Source: Paramuribaculum sp. (GTDB taxonomy: Bacteria; Bacteroidota; Bacteroidia; Bacteroidales; Muribaculaceae). Taken from it: a DNA stretch of 5,952 nucleotides. Location: assembly GCA_029058455.1 (NCBI GenBank), contig JAIDXU010000052.1:1-5952 (forward strand), written 5' to 3'. This document shows positions 1 through 5,546 of the stretch, piece by piece (positions within the stretch are counted from its first letter, which is position 1; every line of letters begins with the position of its first letter). A program made the position numbers and the translations under genes. A model generated the notes under the pieces. That model ran no database searches. It was not told the DNA's origin and saw nothing but the letters and a program-made list of their open reading frames with translations.

Positions 1-79
1 GTAATATTCTACCATATAGATTATTGACTAAAAAAAGCTCTTGTAGAATAATAAAAAAGCACCCATAAATTAAAATTGG

Positions 80-94
80 TTAACCATGGGTTAA
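80..94. repeat. Short inverted repeat upstream of the SLOG gene (possible operator)
   Basis: TTAACC (80-85) and GGTTAA (89-94) form a perfect inverted repeat around a 3-base centre. The left arm also belongs to the palindrome GGTTAACC (78-85). The repeat overlaps TAAATTTC (92-99), which is one base off the Bacteroidota -7 box TAnnTTTG. A repressor binding over the promoter of the gene at 140 would fit, but there is no TTTG at the expected -33 distance, so both the promoter and operator readings are tentative. A second inverted repeat, TATTCTAC (5-12) with GTAGAATA (43-50), lies further upstream. No gene is visible in 1-139. Confidence 0.3.
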
Positions 95-139
95 ATTTCT
101 CGATCGTATTATAAAAGAGTACCAACAATAAAAAATCAT

Positions 140-418
140 ATGAAAATGGCAATCGTTGGCACTCGTAATCCGGGTGTTTCTTACCAAGAATGGGAGAGTA
201 TCTTGCTCTCAAAAATCAATGTTTCCGAGGTATTACTTATTGTATCAGGCGGAGCAAAGGATATCGATACCTATGCTAAATTCTTTGCCACACGTCATCT
301 CATCCCATTAATGGAATATCTTCCAGACTACTCAAAATATGGAAGGAAAGCTACCCTTCGCCGAAATGATCAAATTGTGCGTGAAGTTTCTACTGTAATA
401 GCTTTTCCATCACCGTAA
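140..418 (+). CDS. SLOG/DprA-like (YspA-type, DUF2493-like) nucleotide-binding protein, truncated by an in-frame stop
   Basis: The 92-residue product has the plan of the short SLOG (SMF/DprA-LOG) Rossmann-like family. It shows an N-terminal beta strand with GTRNPG (7-12), the ligand-loop signature VSGGAKDID (35-43), an RRND motif (74-77) and a final hydrophobic strand ending AFPSP (88-92). Members of this superfamily bind nucleotides or nucleotide-derived ligands, and many sit in phage or conflict loci. The start at 140 follows an A-rich leader; ATG 146 is an alternative. The family normally continues past this last strand with a serine-lysine/arginine-glycine-threonine turn and a helix. Here a TAA (416-418) interrupts it, and the missing part is found downstream in the same frame. 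The product therefore lacks its C-terminal helix and strand and may be non-functional. Family assignment is fairly firm; the exact ligand is unknown. Confidence 0.75.
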   Translation: MKMAIVGTRNPGVSYQEWESILLSKINVSEVLLIVSGGAKDIDTYAKFFATRHLIPLMEYLPDYSKYGRKATLRRNDQIVREVSTVIAFPSP

Positions 419-511
419 TCTAAAGGTACGTTTCATTCTATTCGAGAATCGGAACGTCTCTCCAAACGTCCCATCGTCGTTAATATTTTGAACGCCTCTA
501 ATAATACATAA
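419..511 (+). pseudogene. In-frame continuation of the SLOG gene after its TAA stop
   Basis: Reading on in the frame of the gene at 140 gives 30 open codons before the next TAA (509-511). They begin SKGTFHSIRESERL and continue with a KRPIVV strand. This is what a SLOG/YspA-type protein is expected to have directly after its AFPSP strand: an S-K/R-G-T turn that contacts the ligand phosphate, a helix, then a final beta strand. No ATG of its own explains it. The best reading is that one gene of about 123 codons was broken at 416-418 by a single base change, for example from AAA, GAA or CAA. The next gene starts only 10 bases after 511, which is the natural spacing if the long form was the ancestral operon member. 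Sequencing error is an alternative. Confidence 0.7.
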
Positions 512-521
512 CGATGAGCCT

Positions 522-1082
522 ATGAAAACAGAGACATTTGAAATAGATACATGGAAGATTGGTTGTATCGGGACAAAACATACCGGTGTGGAAACAATGA
601 TCTGGATTAGCACCAATCAAGGTTACACTACACCGATTATCCTTGTGGGATTCAATTCGAACTATCCTTCATCCTATGGGTACGCTGTAACTGTAGAATC
701 TAACCCAAGGATCATAAAATCTAAATCCGGAGTGACAGTTTCACCAAACATCCAGAAGCAGATTTTCGGGTGGATAATTCTTAATCTTGAGGCGCTGCAG
801 ATGCTATGGAATGATGAAATAACCACAGCAGATTTTATTTTAGATTACATGAGGAAATATAACAACATAGAAGTTGCGCACGACACGAATTTAGTGTATA
901 AATCCATGATAGGATATGCCGAACAAAAAGGTGATAATGTGTATGTATATAACACAAAAGGTGGCTTCATGTGGAATCGGTATGGAACTCTTGTGAGTTA
1001 TACGGCGAACACAGTTACCATCAAGCATGGCTCGACCATATACATCTGTGGAGAGCACGGAGAGGTAAAATTCACACGATAA
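522..1082 (+). CDS. Hypothetical protein with a C-terminal repeated beta motif
   Basis: I do not recognise a named family for this 186-residue protein. There is no signal peptide or membrane segment. Two parts can be seen. Residues 1-115 look globular and end in a tryptophan-rich helical stretch (WIILNLEALQMLWNDEI, 84-100, then TTADFILDYMRKY), which resembles the closing helix pattern WIxLNxxxLxxxWNGEI of small DUF4160-like proteins; this is a loose resemblance. Residues 137-182 contain two spaced copies of a G-x-x-[VI]-Y-[VI]-x-x-x-x-G beta motif (GDNVYVYNTKGGF and GSTIYICGEHGEV), like the short repeats in beta-rich accessory proteins of Bacteroidota. It starts 10 bases after the end of the longer SLOG frame and 16 bases before the next gene, so the three are probably one transcript. 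Confidence 0.6.
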   Translation: MKTETFEIDTWKIGCIGTKHTGVETMIWISTNQGYTTPIILVGFNSNYPSSYGYAVTVESNPRIIKSKSGVTVSPNIQKQIFGWIILNLEALQMLWNDEITTADFILDYMRKYNNIEVAHDTNLVYKSMIGYAEQKGDNVYVYNTKGGFMWNRYGTLVSYTANTVTIKHGSTIYICGEHGEVKFTR

Positions 1083-1098
1083 TTAAAAATAATTTAAG

Positions 1099-1788
1099 AT
1101 GCAGGAGAAATATCGTAAACATATGCAATGGTGGCTGGACGAGTTCTGTGCCGGCGATCAGATAGACCATTACGTTGAGCTGTTCCCGGAGCTTGACTCG
1201 CGTCTTGCAAAATTTGCCATCGGCATCTATGTATGGAACATGTCAGGATATATTGATATCAATAATCCTGATGATGTCAGTAAGGTTCGACCGATTCTAA
1301 AAGTACTTGACCAGACACCCGGCTATGACTTCTTCGATAACGTATTCAACGAAGCCGATCCCGACCCAGTATGTCAGATAATCGGGATGTCGCCTGTCGC
1401 TCCCATAGATGAAGATGAGGTCAAGTTTGATTATGGTGTTAGTGGAATCAAAAACTATAAGGATGCTCATTCGTATTTTGAAATGGTTTCATGGTGTATC
1501 GTGATTTCGGAAGAATCATTCATGGAATACACAGCAAACGGTAACCGCTTTTACTTTTGCGGAAACGGAGAAGACTGGCGGGACGTTCCTTGTATTCCCG
1601 GCATAGGTTTTCCGCATGACAAATACGGCTATTCACTGATAGCTGTCGAAATGACTCCGGAAAATAAAATCGCATCTGTGACCAGTCGCTGGAACACATG
1701 TGCAGGAGATACCGGAGATTTTCTTTCGCCCGAAAAGCTCCGAAAGGTTTTAGGTGAAGAGAACTTCAATAAACTCTTTTCAAAATGA
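1099..1788 (+). CDS. Conserved-looking hypothetical protein with C-terminal SRWN/LGExNF motif
   Basis: This 229-residue protein has no family name I can assign. It is acidic and cytosolic-looking, without signal peptide or membrane segment. Residues 1-80 are helical and aromatic-rich. Residues 140-229 form what looks like a distinct domain: NRFYFCGNGEDW (149-160), a proline-glycine loop PGIGFPHDKYGYSLIAVEM (167-185), the strand ASVTSRWN (192-199) and the closing helix LSPEKLRKVLGEENFNKLF (209-227). This sort of C-terminal block recurs, as far as I recall, in uncharacterised proteins from gut Bacteroidales, but I can give no activity for it. Four cysteines in 130-205 (133, 154, 165, 201) are spread out and do not form an obvious metal site. 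The gene follows its neighbour by 16 bases and is followed by a 352-base gap, so it is probably the last gene of the first transcript. Confidence 0.65.
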   Translation: MQEKYRKHMQWWLDEFCAGDQIDHYVELFPELDSRLAKFAIGIYVWNMSGYIDINNPDDVSKVRPILKVLDQTPGYDFFDNVFNEADPDPVCQIIGMSPVAPIDEDEVKFDYGVSGIKNYKDAHSYFEMVSWCIVISEESFMEYTANGNRFYFCGNGEDWRDVPCIPGIGFPHDKYGYSLIAVEMTPENKIASVTSRWNTCAGDTGDFLSPEKLRKVLGEENFNKLFSK

Positions 1789-1876
1789 TTCCAACATAGC
1801 AATGATGATACGAATTTACGTCTATAATAAGCTATAACAGCCCCCTATGTGTGAGAAACCTGCATGATTGCTCGAA

Positions 1877-1943
1877 TATTCAATATAATTTCGTAAATTT
1901 GCGATCGAAATCGGGAGAGCCTGATTTTGTAACATATTGAATA
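1877..1943. repeat. 10-bp perfect inverted repeat bracketing the -7 box
   Basis: TATTCAATAT (1877-1886) and ATATTGAATA (1934-1943) are exact reverse complements separated by 47 bases. Within the spacer lies a smaller inverted pair, ATTTCG (1888-1893) and CGAAAT (1906-1911), placed directly around the candidate -7 box, and the palindrome CGATCG (1902-1907) sits just after that box. Paired operator half-sites for a regulator acting on this promoter are one explanation. AT-rich sequence makes short repeats more likely by chance. Confidence 0.45.
1894..1901 (+). promoter_or_regulatory. Candidate Bacteroidota promoter (-7 box) for the rod RNA and nuclease operon
   Basis: TAAATTTG fits the Bacteroidota sigma-ABfr -7 consensus TAnnTTTG exactly. 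A TTG at 1868-1870 lies 23 bases upstream, a little further than the usual 19-21-base spacing to a -33 TTTG box, so the -33 element is weak. Initiation would fall near 1906-1909. The transcript would contain the whole predicted rod hairpin and then run into the gene at 2141. Confidence 0.5.
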
Positions 1944-1944
1944 A

Positions 1945-2111
1945 GCGAAGCGTTATGCTTTCTTGTTGACGGAAACCTGAGAAATTTCTACAAGCAGACA
2001 AGGATGGCATAATGGTTTCTCACGCATAGCGTGGGCTACCATTACTGCATCTGTCTGTAAGGTTTTCTCAGGACCTCCGTTAACGATGCACGAAGGCGGT
2101 CTGCGCTTTCG
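1945..2111 (+). ncRNA. Predicted rod-like structured RNA (unclassified) in the nuclease leader
   Basis: The two halves of this stretch pair almost end to end. From outside in: CGAAGCG 1946-1952 with 2104-2111 (one bulged T); a short TGC/GCA pair (1956-1958 with 2088-2090); GTTGACGGA 1965-1973 with 2076-2084 (one G-U); CCTGAGAAA 1976-1984 with 2064-2072 (perfect); CAGACA 1995-2000 with 2052-2057; GATG 2003-2006 with 2048-2051; TAATGGT 2010-2016 with 2038-2044; CTCACGC 2019-2025 with 2029-2035 around an ATA loop. A bubble at 1985-1994/2058-2063 breaks the rod. It begins about 40 bases after the candidate start site and ends 29 bases before the nuclease ATG. It could be a free small RNA (a 6S-like rod is one thought) or a 5' UTR regulator. 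It does not match any RNA family I can name. No reverse transcriptase is nearby, so a complete retron is not supported. Confidence 0.6.
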
Positions 2112-2140
2112 TATTTCAAACCTAATAATATTGATACCTT

Positions 2141-3004
2141 ATGACAAAAGTCCAAAGTTCAGAAATTTGTAGAATGGATCCCGCAGCAATGTTGGATCCA
2201 AATGATCCATTATTTAAAGCACTTGCCGACAATTCTCCCGAATGGTGGTCAAAACTCACAGCAGATCCTGAGATTTATGTCGAAATCAGAAAGGGCAATC
2301 TCATTCATGTATATTACTATGGTGCAAGAATTGCTGAAATTAAATATATTAGAGGAACTTATTCGGTGAAATGCCACGAAAAGTATGTAAATGGGAATCA
2401 AGCTACTGGTAGCAAATACATGTCGTGCATCAATCTTTTGGAAAATGATGTAACCCGACTTAAAGAGAATGCTCTTGAATTCTATGTTCAGGAATCAGAA
2501 GGTGAAGACACATCGGAAAAACGTATTCAAGGTAGATTGAGAATCGATAACCCACATAGGTATATAGATTCTGAGTTTGCACACGGATATGAGAAGGGAG
2601 AAAAGAAAAACCTAATTCGATTTGATTTGGTTGCTGTTGATGGAAATGAGTTGAAAGTAGAAGAACTAAAGAGAATAGGAGATTGTAGACTCAGAACTTC
2701 TGAGATGGAAATAAATCAACCCGAGGTTCTGACGCAGATGGAGCGGTACGCCACATTCATGGCTACCAATCAAGACGCCCTATGCGTTTACTATCAGACT
2801 CTTCTAAAGATAAAGAGGATGTTAGGATTACCTATGCCGATCGGCTATGACACTGAAAAGCCATTAACACTTGATCTAACTCCACTACTCTTGATCAAGA
2901 ATCTTTATGACTACTCTAAAATGGGTATGGAAAGGTATAAGAGGCTAAAAGATATACGAGATATTCTTGAAAAAAAAGAAATTAAATATTATATCCTGCC
3001 ATGA
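2141..3004 (+). CDS. Predicted PD-(D/E)XK nuclease-fold protein
   Basis: The 287-residue product carries a likely restriction-endonuclease-like core. E145 sits in YIDSEFAHGYE (141-151), D162 in the strand IRFDLVAVD (159-167) and E175-x-K177 in KVEELKR (172-178), followed by DCRLRTSE and a helix with Q199 (TQMERYATFM). This E...D...ExK...Q order is the metal-binding and catalytic pattern of PD-(D/E)XK nucleases. An N-terminal region (residues 32-82) with IRKGNLIHVYYYGARIAEI looks like a separate beta domain. The C-terminus is helical and lysine-rich. Nearly all arginines use AGA or AGG, unlike the following gene, which uses CGT/CGC often; this hints at a different origin. The stop overlaps the next start by four bases (ATGA, 3001-3004), so translation is probably coupled. 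The start at 2141 is the first ATG; 2174 is an alternative. Whether it cuts DNA or RNA cannot be seen. Confidence 0.65.
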   Translation: MTKVQSSEICRMDPAAMLDPNDPLFKALADNSPEWWSKLTADPEIYVEIRKGNLIHVYYYGARIAEIKYIRGTYSVKCHEKYVNGNQATGSKYMSCINLLENDVTRLKENALEFYVQESEGEDTSEKRIQGRLRIDNPHRYIDSEFAHGYEKGEKKNLIRFDLVAVDGNELKVEELKRIGDCRLRTSEMEINQPEVLTQMERYATFMATNQDALCVYYQTLLKIKRMLGLPMPIGYDTEKPLTLDLTPLLLIKNLYDYSKMGMERYKRLKDIRDILEKKEIKYYILP

Positions 3005-4260
3005 ATATCACAATCCATCGCGGCACCGATCAGATAGGTGGTTGCGTTACAGAATACGAATATAACGGTTGGCGTTTGTTTATTGATTACGGCGAGCAAT
3101 TACCCGGCACACCTGAAACATTCTTGCAGCTCGAAGGTCTTACTCATGGAGATTTGAGCAGAAGTGCATTGCTGATAACCCACTATCATGGAGATCATGT
3201 AGGTTGTATCGCTGAGTTACCGGAGGAGTTGCCAATTTTTATCGGCAATATTGCAAAGGAGATTCTTGAAGGTTTATCAGAACATTTGGGCCATATTGAC
3301 GATAAGCAGAAAGCATTGAGCGCACGTCTGAAATCCGTAAATACCTTCTTACCCGGTCACTTACTTGAGTGGGGGGAATTTCAAATTATGCCCATAATAA
3401 TGGATCACTCCGCTTTCGATGCATACGCTTTTCGCATTGAAGCGGGAGGTTTGAAAGTATTCCATACCGGAGATTTTCGTACGCATGGCTTCCGTAGCGG
3501 CAAACTGCCGAAGGTAGTTGAAAAATATGTCGGGAAGGTAGATTATATGGTTTGTGAGGCAACCAATGTGCGCCGTACTGCGAACAACATCAAACCGGAG
3601 CACGAGTTACAGAAAGAATTCAGACAAGCATTTACTGTGAATAAATATAATGCAGTATATCTATCCTCTACCAATATCGACCGTCTTTTTGGCCTATACC
3701 ATGCTGCGCTGCAAGCAGGCAGACCATTTTATGTTGACGGTTATCAGAAGAAGATAATGGATATTGTTGCCGGAAGAGATACTATATGGGGCAGATCGCG
3801 ACTTTATAGATACAAGGATGGTAGCGAACCCAAAGTCCTGCACAGAGATGAAGATAATTTTAGAGTCAATGGAAAGTTTGTTGATTTTCTTTCGGATCGA
3901 GGTTATGTGATTATTGCGCGTGCAGGCGAGAGATTCGACAACCTTCTTTCTCGGATACCATCCGATGGGAGAAGAACCTACTTCTCCATGTGGAACGGGT
4001 ATCTGGACAAGTCAAAGGCTGCTTATAGTCCTACTTTGGCAAAATCAGTTGGGAGCGACTATGTATCTTTACATACCAGCGGGCACTGTGATATGGATAG
4101 TCTTGAGAAATTAATTGAAATGCTCAGACCTAAGACGATTATTCCTATCCATACGGATTCCCCCAAGACGTTTGCTGAGTTATTCTCAGACAAGTGGCCT
4201 GTATTGATTATGAAAGAGGGGGATACTTTCCGTCCGATCAAACGCCCGAGCGTCTATTAG
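3001..4260 (+). CDS. RNase J-like beta-CASP metallo-beta-lactamase-fold hydrolase
   Basis: This 419-residue protein has the complete zinc-ligand set of the metallo-beta-lactamase superfamily: D29 in LFIDYGE, the HxHxDH signature H61-H63-D65-H66, H136 in MDHSAFDAYAF, and D158 in FHTGDFR. A beta-CASP-like insert follows (about 215-345), with YLSSTNIDRLFGLYHAA resembling motif A. The C-terminal part returns to the lactamase fold with SLHTSGH (356-362) and PKTIIPIH (377-384), as in RNase J and related RNA-processing enzymes. RNase J itself is about 555 residues, and this protein lacks its C-terminal domain. Known relatives cleave or trim RNA, and a few act on DNA. It overlaps the nuclease gene by four bases, so the two are probably made together; an 81-base gap follows. 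Family is firm; the substrate is not known. Confidence 0.85.
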   Translation: MNITIHRGTDQIGGCVTEYEYNGWRLFIDYGEQLPGTPETFLQLEGLTHGDLSRSALLITHYHGDHVGCIAELPEELPIFIGNIAKEILEGLSEHLGHIDDKQKALSARLKSVNTFLPGHLLEWGEFQIMPIIMDHSAFDAYAFRIEAGGLKVFHTGDFRTHGFRSGKLPKVVEKYVGKVDYMVCEATNVRRTANNIKPEHELQKEFRQAFTVNKYNAVYLSSTNIDRLFGLYHAALQAGRPFYVDGYQKKIMDIVAGRDTIWGRSRLYRYKDGSEPKVLHRDEDNFRVNGKFVDFLSDRGYVIIARAGERFDNLLSRIPSDGRRTYFSMWNGYLDKSKAAYSPTLAKSVGSDYVSLHTSGHCDMDSLEKLIEMLRPKTIIPIHTDSPKTFAELFSDKWPVLIMKEGDTFRPIKRPSVY

Positions 4261-4341
4261 GATACGGAGTTGAGAGGCTGAAAATTTCGGTCCGGGCGAT
4301 TACAAGGTATTAATCTTTTACAAATTCAAAACAAAAATAAT

Positions 4342-4857
4342 ATGAATAATATCATGATTTTGGCAATCGGTGGGGCCGGTTGCAATATGGCGGAGACCAT
4401 TATGCGTGAAGCCTCCGCTCACTGGGTGCGTGAGGCGACATATATATTTGCTGACTCAGATCATACAAGATTGGCTGAATTGGCAAAAAGAGGCTATCAG
4501 ACCATCTCATTGAAAGATAATGAGAATCCATGCGAAGTTGTGAAGGGAGTTGAAAAACTCTATCTTCTGGCGGGTATGGGTGATAAAACCGGAAGTGAAT
4601 ATGTAAATATTGTCGCTGATTCCGCAAAAGCTACCGGCGTGCAAGATGTGTCTGCCATCGTGACAACACCTTTTTACTTCGAGGGAGAAGGAAAAATTGA
4701 AAAGGCAAAAGAAGCTATCGAAAGTTTGAACGGCGTAAAAACCACGGTTCTTCGTAATGATGACCTTCTGGAGAAGTATGCGGATATAAATTTCGCAACG
4801 GCATTTGATTATGCCGACATGTCGGTATTGAAAGCTATCGAGTCAGGAGAAGTCTGA
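4342..4857 (+). CDS. FtsZ-like protein consisting of the GTPase domain only, with altered glycine loop
   Basis: The 171 residues follow the N-terminal GTPase domain of FtsZ from end to end: ILAIGGAGCNMAET (6-19, FtsZ GGGGCN loop), IFADSDHTRL (35-44, FtsZ INTDAQAL), LLAGMGDKTGSEY (75-87), VTTPFYFEGEGK (107-118), VLRNDDLLEK (136-145, FtsZ PNDRLL) and INFATAFDYADMSVLKAI (149-166), which matches the start of helix H7. It stops there. The T7 loop, which FtsZ uses to trigger GTP hydrolysis in the neighbouring subunit, and the whole C-terminal domain are absent. The tubulin/FtsZ signature GGGTGTG is changed to GDKTGSE. FtsZ proteins are usually over 300 residues, so this is not the cell-division gene. 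The stop (TGA 4855-4857) shares a base with the next start, so this is a natural end rather than a frameshift. It may bind a nucleotide as a sensor or cap filaments; both are inference. Confidence 0.75.
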   Translation: MNNIMILAIGGAGCNMAETIMREASAHWVREATYIFADSDHTRLAELAKRGYQTISLKDNENPCEVVKGVEKLYLLAGMGDKTGSEYVNIVADSAKATGVQDVSAIVTTPFYFEGEGKIEKAKEAIESLNGVKTTVLRNDDLLEKYADINFATAFDYADMSVLKAIESGEV

Positions 4858-5456
4858 TGAGAATCCTCCATTTATCAGACACACATGGCTGTCACAATCA
4901 GTTCAGGAATCTTCCCGAAGCTGATGTCGCGGTTCATTCGGGAGATTTCACCATGAATGGGAGTCAGGAGGAGGCTCTTGACTTTATGAATTGGTTTTGC
5001 GACCTTCCTTACGACCATAAGATTTTCATCTGTGGCAATCACGATGAATGTCTTTATGGGGCAAATATTGAGGGATTGGATTCCAATGTGCATTACCTCT
5101 GTAACTCCGGAGTAGAAATAGACGGCGTAACCTTCTATGGAGTGCCGATGTTTATGAGAGATTGTATCAGTGAAAAACAATCGTTTAATTACCGCCAAAT
5201 ACCATCCAATACAAGCGTTCTCGTTACGCATACACCACCTTTTGGCATATTGGATTTCGATGATGGAATTAATTATGGTTCAGAAGAGTTATTGAGCATT
5301 GTCTCAGCAATAAATCCTCGTTTACATCTTTTCGGGCATATACACAGAGAACATGGTATATTAAAAAGAGCACAAACGATTTTCTCTAATGGAGCCATAT
5401 TGAGTGCTCGCTATTCAATCCTCCACACCCCCAACATATTAAACTTGCACTTATGA
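4857..5456 (+). CDS. Calcineurin-like metallophosphoesterase
   Basis: All metal-binding motifs of the metallophosphoesterase superfamily are present and in order in 199 residues: D8-x-H10 (LHLSDTHG), D30 (HSGDF), N61-H62 (CGNHDE), H125 (VTHTPP) and H161-x-H163 (FGHIH). The compact size and the THTPPFGILD segment place it closest to the MPPED1/MPPED2-like group of small phosphodiesterases. There is no signal peptide, so it is probably cytosolic. Substrates of such enzymes include cyclic nucleotides, nucleic acid ends and phosphodiesters; this one is not known. Its ATG shares one base with the stop of the FtsZ-like gene (TGATG at 4855-4859), a strong sign of coupled translation and a shared role. 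It ends at TGA 5454-5456, with a T8 run at 5482-5489 that may help end transcription. Confidence 0.85.
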   Translation: MRILHLSDTHGCHNQFRNLPEADVAVHSGDFTMNGSQEEALDFMNWFCDLPYDHKIFICGNHDECLYGANIEGLDSNVHYLCNSGVEIDGVTFYGVPMFMRDCISEKQSFNYRQIPSNTSVLVTHTPPFGILDFDDGINYGSEELLSIVSAINPRLHLFGHIHREHGILKRAQTIFSNGAILSARYSILHTPNILNLHL

Positions 5457-5492
5457 TATGGGTGAGAAGAGTGGGGTATCGTTTTTTTTACT

Positions 5493-5500
5493 TATCTTTG
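5493..5500 (+). promoter_or_regulatory. Candidate Bacteroidota -7 box for the YciI-like gene
   Basis: TATCTTTG matches TAnnTTTG exactly, and is followed by CG as is common in Bacteroidota promoters. It lies 46 bases before the ATG at 5547. No clear TTTG is found at the expected -33 distance; that region holds a GTGGGG stretch and then the T8 run. It suggests that the YciI/GNAT pair is transcribed separately from the genes before it. Confidence 0.55.
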
Positions 5501-5546
5501 CGTTGGCTCAGCTGTTCTAAAAAGCAATGTTGAAAAAATAATAATT

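Larger units (their letters stand above)
1845..2029. repeat. Segment bounded by a 16-bp imperfect inverted repeat (15/16), containing the promoter
   Basis: The left arm, 1845-1860 (CTATGTGTGAGAAACC), matches the reverse complement of the right arm, 2014-2029, at 15 of 16 positions; the one mismatch is at 1850. The arms enclose 153 bases that include the candidate -7 box at 1894-1901. This is the geometry of invertible promoters in Bacteroidales, where inverted repeats of about this size flank a promoter segment of 100-250 bases. No recombinase gene lies in the window. The right arm also forms the 5' side of the apical hairpin of the rod-like RNA, so an alternative is that the left arm is a stray or regulatory copy able to compete for that pairing. 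Confidence 0.5.

Noticed and set aside
24..49. Sigma70-like TTGACT (24-29) and TAGAAT (44-49)
   Set aside because: The spacer is only 14 bases, and this promoter type is not the rule in Bacteroidota.
410..616. Open frame on the minus strand across the SLOG break and the next gene start
   Set aside because: It overlaps well-supported coding sequence on the + strand and has no recognisable protein features.
1965..2084. Integron attC site (GTTGACG and CGTTAAC at the stem base)
   Set aside because: The core triplets are in the wrong orientation: attC has RYYYAAC on the left and GTTRRRY on the right, and here the arms are the other way round. No integrase is seen.
1945..2111. Retron msr-msd RNA
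   Set aside because: The long hairpin fits in shape, but there is no reverse transcriptase in the window and no clear a1/a2 repeat with a branching G.
4261..4341. Promoter in front of the FtsZ-like gene
   Set aside because: Only TAATCTTT is present, which does not fit TAnnTTTG, so read-through from the preceding gene is as likely.
4342..4857. Frameshifted full-length ftsZ
   Set aside because: Sequence after the stop is an intact phosphoesterase gene whose start overlaps the stop; no FtsZ C-terminal domain is found in another frame.
5427..5489. Intrinsic terminator after the phosphoesterase: ACCCC (5427-5431) with GGGGT (5473-5477) before a T8 run
   Set aside because: The stem is only five pairs with a loop of about 41 bases, and its 5' arm lies inside the coding region. 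The T run is real, but the hairpin is too weak to annotate.
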